Below, piece by piece: positions 15,515 through 22,604 of a stretch of 25,484 bases of DNA. The notes under the pieces are model-generated. The model ran no database searches, was not told the DNA's origin, and saw only the letters and a list, made by a program, of their open reading frames with translations. Every line of letters begins with the position of its first letter. Within the stretch, counting starts at the first letter, position 1. Source of the stretch: an uncultured Bacteroidota bacterium (GTDB lineage Bacteria; Bacteroidota; Ignavibacteria; UBA10030; UBA8401); contig CALETH010000023.1 of NCBI GenBank assembly GCA_937920105.1, positions 1 through 25,484 of the forward strand, written 5' to 3'. The position numbers were made by a program, and so were the translations under genes.

Positions 15515-18256
15515 ATGGAAAACAATTTTACCCCAATTTTAGAAGCAGTACTTTCTCAAGAACGTACAGTAACGGAACGCATTCAATCGTTACGAGAACT
15601 CCAACAATTTTTGTATGAAGAAGAAGTCATACAAAAATTATCAGAACTCGTGTATCACGAGCAATCTGTGCAAATGCGAGAAGTATTGCTTTCCATTATA
15701 GCAGAAATTGATATCACAAAAATTTCTAACAGAAAACCGTATTTGGAATGCTTAGGATATTTCAGTGCAATTGAAACCGAAACAGAACTGCGAAAAATTG
15801 CACTGCAAAAATTAATTTCTCTTTCTACGTATGATAATGCTATTCAAATTCTTCTTGCAGAAATTCTTATCAATGATTTTGATGAAAATATTCAACAACT
15901 CTGTCTTAAAGGAATTTTTTCTTTTGTCCAAAAGCAAAAAGAAGTAGTAGAAATTCTTCAACGATACGTACAATCCGCACCAAAAGAATTACGAAGAAGC
16001 ATTTTTACCATAGCAACACAATTAGAAAGAAACGATGCAGAAAAAATTATTCTTGCATTATTACAGCCGTGGGAAGAATATGCAATACGAGAAAATGCAC
16101 TGATATTTATTCAAAAACTTCCATCACTTTCTTCATCAACAATACAAAATCTTCTTCAACATTTTCGTAATGAACCAGATGCAGCATTAAAAGAAAAAAT
16201 CATTACCATTATTAACCAACTTCAATACGTTGATGCGGAAATATATCAAATAATATTTAACGCAATTGAACAAACACCAGAACTTCATGCAATGCTGGAG
16301 GTTTTTGTTCACCGAATGGCAAATCAACCGGAACACATCCCACAACTTACTCAATTATATAGTAAGGCAACATCAGTTCAATTAAAATGGAAAATACTTT
16401 CATTATTTGAAAACATCCCACTCACGGCTTTATACATCACCGCACTTTCCGATTATAATGTTTGGCTTCGTTTCAAAGCCGTTGAATTATGTCTTCTTCA
16501 TTTTTTAAAAGACCCAAAAATAATTTGGAATGCTCTTATTGAAGCCGCAACAAAAGAGCAACACGCATTTCTGAAAACACACATTCTCAAAAAATTTCTT
16601 GAAACCGGACGCAAACCAGTAGAAATAGAAAAAGTACTATTACAATGGTGTGAAACAGAAAAAGACCCATTTGTACAGCAAATGTTATCATTAGTAATTT
16701 TAGATATTCCAATTACCGAAGAAAATAAAAATGTATTATTAAAATTTTACCAACAAGTTGTACGAGAACCACATTTCTCACCCAAAGTTCGCAATGCTGT
16801 TATTGAGCGATTACAATCCTTTGCCTATAGTAATGATAAAGACCTTAAAGAATCATTACTTACACTATTGCATTACGCTGATACTATTGAAATGGTAGAA
16901 ACAGTTTTTGAAAGACTGCAAACACAACAATTTGATATACAATCAATCGTTCCAGATTTGCTCACAGTATTTTATAAACACATTGCACATTATCCACGAG
17001 ACCCATTACATAGTTGGGCAAGAATGTTTTATAACGCTTCTTTGAATATGGAAGAAGTACGTTCACAACTTCCATACATTATAGAACTCACTGGTGAAGT
17101 GTGGATGTTGGATAGAGTAGAAGCAAATACACAAAAAAATAATTTTCTTCCCGCGTTCAAAACTGCTTTACAAAGTAGAGCAGGAAATGCTTCCATAGAA
17201 ATATTTCATCTCTTAAAAGATGCGTGGGAAAACCGTACCATCAGAAAAAATGATATTATTTCTGCATTACAATTTGCAATCGTTGTTCCAAATCAAGAAG
17301 GGACAGTTCAACAAATATTTCAAATGTTGGAAGAGGCAAAACTTGTTACATCAGAACTGATGGATTTTTGTTTGCATGTTGTAAAAGGCAATTATGATAA
17401 TTCTATTTGCTATACAATAGAAAAATATCTTGAAAAAGTTTGTTATACCAATGAAGAATTTAGAAAAAAACTTCTACAAAATTTTACACAACAAGAGTAT
17501 ACGCTTTTTCAAAAAAACTCCATTCCAAAAGAAATGGAAAGAATTCCGAAAACGTTGAGAGATTGGCAATCTTCTTCTTCATATTCACGATATGACAGTT
17601 GGAAAATTGCGGATGTGTATTTTGCATTATCTCCTCATGAAGATATTTTTACACTTCTTACTACAATGCCAGATAAAAATATTTCAGGAGAATTAACAAT
17701 ACACTATCTTATTCTTCAACATCTTTGGAGAAATCCTCGTGAATGGGGACAATATTTTCTTAAAGAAGATAATAGAGAAAAATTCTTTCGTGCAATTTTT
17801 CACTTGATGAAAAGTGTAGAAGGAAATCAAAAATCTCTTTCACTGTATGAAAGAGCAGTTTGGATTTTTAAACAACGTTGGGATGAATATAGTAGAAGTA
17901 AAAAAAATACTCCATTGCCAGCAGACCTTTTACAAGCCGTCGCTGAAGTATATATAGCACTTTGTAAAAAACAAGAACAATTAGAACCCCAATCAAATAC
18001 ATTTCCCGATTTTTTAAAAGGAATGGATATTGCTACATTAGAAAAATTATGGTTTTGGAAAGATGAAGAAAAAAAATGGGAAACATTTATTGATACATAT
18101 TCTGTAGAAAAAATGTACGAAGAAGCCACTGATGATTTACGTTCCGGAAATAAAGAAAATGCGTATAGATTATTAAAAGAATTATTAGCCAGATATGGAC
18201 ACACAAAATTTGTTCAAAAAGAAAAATCTAGAATCGAAAGAGTGTTGGCAGGATAA
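15515..18256 (+). CDS. Very large cytosolic alpha-solenoid (HEAT-like) protein, unknown
   Basis: This 913-residue all-helical protein has no signal or membrane segment. HEAT-like helix pairs run from the N-terminus to about residue 480, for example LRKIALQKLISLST near 92-105, AIRENALIFIQKL near 190-202 and WLRFKAVELCLLHFL near 312-326. The region 540-800 is helical but less repetitive, with an aromatic-rich stretch around RDWQSSSSYSRYDSW. The C-terminal end (about 870-913) looks like one TPR-type repeat (DDLRSGNKENAYRLLKELLARYG). No catalytic site was seen. Its size, position and make-up mirror the 724-residue protein at 11724-13898. It starts four bases after the lipoprotein gene and is followed after three bases by the glycosyltransferase, so all are probably in one transcript. 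Function unknown. Confidence 0.75.
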   Translation: MENNFTPILEAVLSQERTVTERIQSLRELQQFLYEEEVIQKLSELVYHEQSVQMREVLLSIIAEIDITKISNRKPYLECLGYFSAIETETELRKIALQKLISLSTYDNAIQILLAEILINDFDENIQQLCLKGIFSFVQKQKEVVEILQRYVQSAPKELRRSIFTIATQLERNDAEKIILALLQPWEEYAIRENALIFIQKLPSLSSSTIQNLLQHFRNEPDAALKEKIITIINQLQYVDAEIYQIIFNAIEQTPELHAMLEVFVHRMANQPEHIPQLTQLYSKATSVQLKWKILSLFENIPLTALYITALSDYNVWLRFKAVELCLLHFLKDPKIIWNALIEAATKEQHAFLKTHILKKFLETGRKPVEIEKVLLQWCETEKDPFVQQMLSLVILDIPITEENKNVLLKFYQQVVREPHFSPKVRNAVIERLQSFAYSNDKDLKESLLTLLHYADTIEMVETVFERLQTQQFDIQSIVPDLLTVFYKHIAHYPRDPLHSWARMFYNASLNMEEVRSQLPYIIELTGEVWMLDRVEANTQKNNFLPAFKTALQSRAGNASIEIFHLLKDAWENRTIRKNDIISALQFAIVVPNQEGTVQQIFQMLEEAKLVTSELMDFCLHVVKGNYDNSICYTIEKYLEKVCYTNEEFRKKLLQNFTQQEYTLFQKNSIPKEMERIPKTLRDWQSSSSYSRYDSWKIADVYFALSPHEDIFTLLTTMPDKNISGELTIHYLILQHLWRNPREWGQYFLKEDNREKFFRAIFHLMKSVEGNQKSLSLYERAVWIFKQRWDEYSRSKKNTPLPADLLQAVAEVYIALCKKQEQLEPQSNTFPDFLKGMDIATLEKLWFWKDEEKKWETFIDTYSVEKMYEEATDDLRSGNKENAYRLLKELLARYGHTKFVQKEKSRIERVLAG

Positions 18257-18259
18257 ATT

Positions 18260-19318
18260 ATGAATATTCTCTACGGAGTTCCCGGCGAAGGCATGGGACA
18301 TGCAACACGCAGCAAAGTGATAATAGAACATCTAATAGAACAAGGTCATCATGTTCACATTGTTTCCAGTGATAGAGCATATAAATTTTTGGCAAATCAT
18401 TTTGGAGAAAAAGTACATGAAATAAAAGGATTTCATATACAATACAAAAATGCTAAAGTCTCTAAAATAAGAACAGCTATTTCCACACTACAAACAGGAA
18501 TACCCAATTTACTCGCGAATTTTAAAACCTATCTTCACGTAAAAAAAGATTTTTTTCCGGATATAATTATTTCGGATTTTGAATCATTCACATACTTTTT
18601 TGCACAACAACACCGTCTTCCATATATCAGTATAGATAATCCGCAAGTGATAGATAGATGCACATTAGAAATTCCAATTCCATCTTCAATGAAAGCAGAT
18701 TATACAATTGCAAAATCCATAGTAAAAGCAAAAGTACCAAAAGCCAATCATTATCTCATTTCATCATTTTTTGATGCACCAATTCGCAAACTTAATACAG
18801 AATTTATTCCACCAATTATCAGAAAAGAAATTCTTGCACTCAAACCAACAACATCCTCACACATTCTGGTCTATCAATCATCCAATACAGCAAAAAATTT
18901 AATCACCACATTACAAAATGTAGAACGAGAAAATTTTTTTGTGTATGGATTTAACAAAGATGAAAGTCATGGAAATGTTACACTCAAAAAATTTAGCGAA
19001 ACTGAATTTATTAAAGACCTTGCTTCAGCAAAAGCAGTCATTGCCAATGGAGGATATTCTTTTATTAGCGAAGCACTCTATTTAAAAAAGCCAATATGTT
19101 CTTTTCCTATTAAAGGACAGTTTGAACAGTACGTTAATGCTGCTTACATAGAAAAACTTGGATATGGAAAATATATTTCTGAAATTACATCCGATAATAT
19201 CAAATCATTTTTATATGATTATGAAAAATATATTTCCAATCTCAAAAAATTTTCTCAAGATGGAAATAAAATTACATTTCAAAAAGTAGATAAGTTATTG
19301 TTACAGTTTCAAAAATAA
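18260..19318 (+). CDS. MJ1255-type glycosyltransferase (GT-B, UDP-sugar transferase-like)
   Basis: This 352-residue protein is a two-domain GT-B enzyme of the MJ1255/VC2487 type (a relative of MurG and GT28). The N-terminus has the acceptor-side glycine motif GVPGEGMGHATRS (6-18), followed by GHHVHIVSSDRAYKFL. Near residue 95 is DIIISDFESF, the family's D-x-E box. The C-terminal donor domain has ANGGYSFISEALYLKKPIC near 261-279 and G-Q-F-E-Q-Y-V-N-A-A, which bind the nucleotide and sugar. Neither sugar nor acceptor can be read from the sequence. There is no membrane segment, so it acts in the cytosol. It starts three bases after the big solenoid gene. A degraded copy of its last 42 bases before the end appears at 20085-20126 (see repeats). 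Confidence 0.85.
   Translation: MNILYGVPGEGMGHATRSKVIIEHLIEQGHHVHIVSSDRAYKFLANHFGEKVHEIKGFHIQYKNAKVSKIRTAISTLQTGIPNLLANFKTYLHVKKDFFPDIIISDFESFTYFFAQQHRLPYISIDNPQVIDRCTLEIPIPSSMKADYTIAKSIVKAKVPKANHYLISSFFDAPIRKLNTEFIPPIIRKEILALKPTTSSHILVYQSSNTAKNLITTLQNVERENFFVYGFNKDESHGNVTLKKFSETEFIKDLASAKAVIANGGYSFISEALYLKKPICSFPIKGQFEQYVNAAYIEKLGYGKYISEITSDNIKSFLYDYEKYISNLKKFSQDGNKITFQKVDKLLLQFQK
19244..19285 (+). repeat. Intact copy of a 42-bp repeat, in the 3' end of the glycosyltransferase gene
   Basis: This stretch encodes K-K-F-S-Q-D-G-N-K-I-T-F-Q-K near the C-terminus and matches 20085-20126 at 38 of 42 bases in the same orientation. The nine-base TTTCAAAAA at its end recurs at 19307-19315, next to the true stop. 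Confidence 0.85.
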
Positions 19319-19331
19319 TTTAATTCAAAAA

Positions 19332-20060
19332 ATGAAATTTAAATTTTCTAAACTATCGGTATCTACAGCACATTTAGAAATTGAACAACCTAACAGTTCT
19401 TTTGGAATAACAATTGCTTCCACAACTTTTCTTCGACAACGACATGGAGAACGAATATATAAAATTGGTAAAAAAGATTCTCCATTATTATTTTTAGAGC
19501 AGCCATTTTCTCCTGATGATGCTTGGAATATTAAAATTAATGCGAATGGAGAATATATCTCTGATAAATTATCAATTCCTAAAATCATTGAAGAAGAGTA
19601 TTTATCTTGGATAGCAAAAAGTAATATTGGTGGAGAAGGAATTATTGGAGTTCTTCCAACAGGTTCTTATTTATTATTACGATGTTCAAAACATCCCATA
19701 AGAACAGAGAAAGTATTATTAAGAAATGAGTTAGTTACGGCACCTTACAACACATGGGTATTAAATGAGACAAAACCTATATATATGTGTATTATAGGTG
19801 ATAATAAAGAATCCTCACCAAAGTTAAATCAACCATTAATAGGAGTTTCTATATTAAATTATGTTGGTAATTCATCTATGCATGGAGTTATTTTTTTCCC
19901 TTATATTAATTCATCTGTTGAAAATTTTGTAAATGAAAAAGACCTCATTCTTATTATTCCAATGCAAGGTGAACTTGTTATTAATGCAATGGAATATTTT
20001 TCTTCAGAAGAAGAAAAAAAGAAATCTCTTGAACAATGGAATAAACAGGTGTTTTTCTAG
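19332..20060 (+). CDS. Unrecognised 242-residue cargo gene
   Basis: This soluble protein has no signal peptide or membrane helix. It opens with MKFKFSKLSVSTAHLEIEQ and has an Asp/Glu/Lys-rich beta-alpha pattern. Visible pieces are SFGITIASTTFLRQRHGERIY (about 23-43), GGEGIIGVLPTGSYLLLRC (about 99-117) and a C-terminal helix rich in Glu and Lys. I do not recognise a family. It ends in TAG, uncommon among its neighbours, which mostly use TAA. It sits directly between the glycosyltransferase and a decayed copy of that gene's 3' end. The first in-frame codons after its TAG lead straight into that remnant. Its location suggests an exchangeable accessory gene; function unknown. Confidence 0.65.
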   Translation: MKFKFSKLSVSTAHLEIEQPNSSFGITIASTTFLRQRHGERIYKIGKKDSPLLFLEQPFSPDDAWNIKINANGEYISDKLSIPKIIEEEYLSWIAKSNIGGEGIIGVLPTGSYLLLRCSKHPIRTEKVLLRNELVTAPYNTWVLNETKPIYMCIIGDNKESSPKLNQPLIGVSILNYVGNSSMHGVIFFPYINSSVENFVNEKDLILIIPMQGELVINAMEYFSSEEEKKKSLEQWNKQVFF

Positions 20061-20084
20061 AACTTTATAACTGCAATATTTTTT

Positions 20085-20129
20085 AAAAAATTCTCTCAAG
20101 ATGGAGATAGTATTACATTTCAAAAATAA
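20085..20129 (+). pseudogene. Decayed second copy of the glycosyltransferase 3' end
   Basis: It matches 19244-19285 at 38 of 42 bases and keeps the reading frame. It encodes K-K-F-S-Q-D-G-D-S-I-T-F-Q-K followed by TAA. In the intact gene, 30 more bases lie between this point and the stop. Those 30 bases are bounded by two copies of TTTCAAAAA (19277 and 19307), so the remnant looks like the product of a deletion between those short direct repeats. It is preceded by the TAG of the 242-residue gene in the same frame and followed within six bases by the next gene. Confidence 0.75.
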
Positions 20130-20134
20130 TATAC

Positions 20135-20455
20135 ATGATAAGTTTTAAGTTATGGTTAGAATTTGAAGAAGTTGACCCAAACTCGTGGGATAAAGAAAAT
20201 GATTTTACTAATTGTGAAATTGAATTACCAGATGGAAGGCATTATGGCCTAAATATTTGGACTTTTAAATTTTTAGAAACAGCAATTCAATTAAATATAA
20301 GAGAGAAATTTAGTGGAAATGATAATTATATAATTCCGCCTAATTTGTTTGTAAAAGAGTTAGCTAGAGAATGTATTGAAAAAGCAATTATAGATTTAGT
20401 ACAAAAAGGGAATTTAGAAAAAATGCTAAACCCAAGTATTTTAATAAAAAGTTAA
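20135..20455 (+). CDS. Small uncharacterised protein, possibly immunity-like
   Basis: This 106-residue cytosolic protein has no signal peptide. It begins with a Trp/Glu-rich beta opening (LWLEFEEVDPNSWDKENDF), then CEIELPDGRHYGLNIWTFKFLETA. It ends in helices with the P-P-x-L-F-V box and R-E-C-I-E-K-A-I-x-D-L. I have a general impression of similar small proteins in Bacteroidota accessory loci, where such single-domain genes are often immunity proteins of contact-dependent toxins. No toxin is visible here, so this stays a guess. It starts six bases after the decayed glycosyltransferase tail, just as the 242-residue gene starts 13 bases after the intact one. There is no clear ribosome binding site. 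Confidence 0.6.
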   Translation: MISFKLWLEFEEVDPNSWDKENDFTNCEIELPDGRHYGLNIWTFKFLETAIQLNIREKFSGNDNYIIPPNLFVKELARECIEKAIIDLVQKGNLEKMLNPSILIKS

Positions 20456-20497
20456 TAATAAAAATAATTTTACAATTAATATTACAAATATAGTATC

Positions 20498-21859
20498 ATG
20501 AAAAACACCATACGAATTGCCAGTGGACAAGGCTTTTGGGGGGATTTACCAATTGCACCAATCAATCAAGTACGCAAAGGACAAATTGATTATATGATGA
20601 TGGATTTTCTTGCCGAAGTAACAATGTCCATCATGCAAAAACAAAAAATGAAAGACCCAAAACTTGGATACGCAAAAGATTTAGTGCCGCTCTTTGAAGA
20701 AATCCTTCCAGATATAGTACAAAAAAATATCAAAGTCATCACTAATGGAGGAGGAGTAAATCCATTGGCATGCCGCGATGCAATATTTGAAGTCGCAAAA
20801 AAGAAAGGCATAAAAAATCTCAAAATAGGAGTAGTGTTGGGAGACGATATCATGGAATCTATCGATACACTTGCCACACAAAATATTTTGTTAGATAACA
20901 TGGAAACAGGAGAAAAACTTTCCACTATCCGAAAAAATCTCATTAGTGCCAATGTCTATTTTGGTGCCTTTCCAATTGTAGAATGTTTAAAACAAGGAGC
21001 ACAAATCATCATCACCGGAAGAACCACCGATACCGGTTTAACACTTGCACCAATGATTTACGAATTTGGATGGAAAGAAAACGATTGGGATAAACTCGCC
21101 GCAGGAACAGTTGCCGGACACATTTTAGAATGCGGCGGACAAGCCAGTGGTGGGAATTTTACAGGAGATTGGAAATCCGTACCAGATTTAGCACATATCG
21201 GTTTTCCCATTGCAGAAGCACACAGTGACGGAAAAATTATTATCACCAAACATGAAAACACCGGCGGATTAGTTTCTTCAGCAACAGTGAAAGAACAATT
21301 ACTGTATGAAATCGGAAATCCTAAAAATTATATTACACCAGATTGCATTGCAGATTTTACATCAATCCATGTAAAAGATATTGCTCCAAACAAAGTAGAA
21401 GTGTACGGAGTGAAGGGAAGTGCGGCAACAGAATTCTACAAAGTCTCCATGTCCTACTTTGATGGATACACTGCATTTACTACACTTACATACGCTTGGC
21501 CTGATGCTTTAGAAAAAGCACAAAAAGCTGACGAAATTTTGCGAACACGTTTAAAAGATTTAGGATTGCAGTTTGAAGAAATCCGTACAGAATTTTTGGG
21601 ATACAATTCCTGTTTTGGTCCACTGGCAAAAGATGCAGAAAAATTAAACGAAGTAGTGATGCGAATTGGCGTACGAGGAAAAGATAAAAATGCGATTGAA
21701 CGTTTTGCCAAAGAAATTGCACCACTTATTTTAACAGGTCCACCTTCAGTAACTGGTTTTGCCGGCGGACGTCCAAAACCCAGTGAAGTGATTGCATATT
21801 GGCCAGCACTTATTCCTAAAAATTCTGTAAAACCAAAAGTAGTGGTGGAAAGTGTGTGA
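20498..21859 (+). CDS. AtuA-family protein (DUF1446, acyclic terpene utilisation)
   Basis: This 453-residue cytosolic protein matches the AtuA/DUF1446 family from its opening RIASGQGFWGDLPIAPINQV onward. Family landmarks are KVITNGGGVNPLACRDAI (about 80-97), VVLGDDIME (about 110-118), NVYFGAFPIVECLKQGAQIIITGRTTDTGLTLAPMIYEFGW, ILECGGQASGGNF, and late GPPSVTGFAGGRPKPSEVIAYWPALI. AtuA is needed for citronellol/geraniol catabolism in Pseudomonas, but its reaction is not settled, and many members lie near acyl-CoA carboxylase genes. No such gene is seen here, so the substrate is open. The length is complete. It lies 43 bases after the small cargo gene in an AT-rich gap and is probably the first conserved core gene after the accessory locus. 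Confidence 0.85.
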   Translation: MKNTIRIASGQGFWGDLPIAPINQVRKGQIDYMMMDFLAEVTMSIMQKQKMKDPKLGYAKDLVPLFEEILPDIVQKNIKVITNGGGVNPLACRDAIFEVAKKKGIKNLKIGVVLGDDIMESIDTLATQNILLDNMETGEKLSTIRKNLISANVYFGAFPIVECLKQGAQIIITGRTTDTGLTLAPMIYEFGWKENDWDKLAAGTVAGHILECGGQASGGNFTGDWKSVPDLAHIGFPIAEAHSDGKIIITKHENTGGLVSSATVKEQLLYEIGNPKNYITPDCIADFTSIHVKDIAPNKVEVYGVKGSAATEFYKVSMSYFDGYTAFTTLTYAWPDALEKAQKADEILRTRLKDLGLQFEEIRTEFLGYNSCFGPLAKDAEKLNEVVMRIGVRGKDKNAIERFAKEIAPLILTGPPSVTGFAGGRPKPSEVIAYWPALIPKNSVKPKVVVESV

Positions 21860-21887
21860 TAAAAATTATCAAATTTTTCCTTTAAGT

Positions 21888-22463
21888 ATGAATACAACAA
21901 AAAAAAATATTATAGTATTTCTTTTGTTAAATGTTTTTTTTATTCAAAAGACTTATTCACAGGATAATAATGATGAATTAAAAACTTTAACAACAGAAAA
22001 AACAGAGATAATTCAAAAAGAAGAAACATCTTTTCGTATTTATGGAATACCTTTTTCTGAAAAACAATCTGAAGTCTTTGGTATAATTGATTTCCATTTT
22101 TTTAATGGAAATAAAGAGAAAGGAAAATTGAATTTTATGGTAGAAGGTGGGTTATTCTTTTCTAAAGATTATGTATTTCCTTATGGAAAGATTGGAGGAG
22201 AAATATTTTTTAAAAAATATCTCTATATAAATGCATATGCAGGTTCTTTTCTTATTTCTTTTTTATTAAGCAATCATAGAAATAATGATAGGTCTTTTTT
22301 TATTTTTCCAATTCCTTTTTTAGGAACTTCGGTTGGGTCTTCTGTAAATCTTATAAGTAATATATCGCTGGAAATCGAAGCAAATGCTAATTATGTACCT
22401 TTTGGTAGTTTATCCGCTTCATTTTCTATGATACGATTGGGAATTTCGTATAATCTATATTAA
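21888..22463 (+). CDS. Small exported protein, probably an outer-membrane beta-barrel
   Basis: This 191-residue protein starts at the ATG at 21888, giving a clean signal peptide (M-N-T-T-K-K, then a hydrophobic core, cut near T-Y-S-Q). An upstream in-frame GTG at 21852 lies inside the end of the AtuA gene and would add 12 residues before the signal; it is rejected. The mature chain has alternating hydrophobic strands rich in Gly, Phe and Tyr: FGIIDFHFF, FMVEGGLFFS, YLYINAYAGSF, LEIEANANY and a final MIRLGISYNLY. The closing aromatic residue and the strand pattern fit an eight-strand outer-membrane barrel. No named family is recognised. It is followed by a strong terminator and faces the amylase gene end-on. 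Confidence 0.65.
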   Translation: MNTTKKNIIVFLLLNVFFIQKTYSQDNNDELKTLTTEKTEIIQKEETSFRIYGIPFSEKQSEVFGIIDFHFFNGNKEKGKLNFMVEGGLFFSKDYVFPYGKIGGEIFFKKYLYINAYAGSFLISFLLSNHRNNDRSFFIFPIPFLGTSVGSSVNLISNISLEIEANANYVPFGSLSASFSMIRLGISYNLY

Positions 22464-22526
22464 AGAAGTAAATGAATATTTAATTACGCATTTTGTATAA
22501 TTGATTTATTAAAATGAAATAAAAAC

Positions 22527-22565
22527 AAAATCCCGATGAAAAAAACTTCATCGGGATTTTTATTA
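22527..22565. terminator. Strong bidirectional intrinsic terminator
   Basis: A perfect 14-bp stem, AAAATCCCGATGAA (22527-22540) with TTCATCGGGATTTT (22547-22560), has a 6-base loop AAAAAC. The A-tract on one side and T-tract on the other give U-runs in both directions. It separates the beta-barrel gene from the convergent amylase gene. The rest of the 141-base gap shows no gene. Confidence 0.92.
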
Positions 22566-22604
22566 TCCAAACAATAAAAATTTTTGTTGTTTCTAACACA
22601 CATC

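Noticed and set aside
19244..20126. Integrase att sites (attL/attR) formed by the 42-base repeat
   Set aside because: Only about 800 bases lie between them, there is no integrase or transposase, and the second copy looks like a trimmed gene end.
21852..21887. Barrel protein starting at the GTG at 21852
   Set aside because: It would overlap the AtuA stop and bury the signal peptide behind 12 polar residues.
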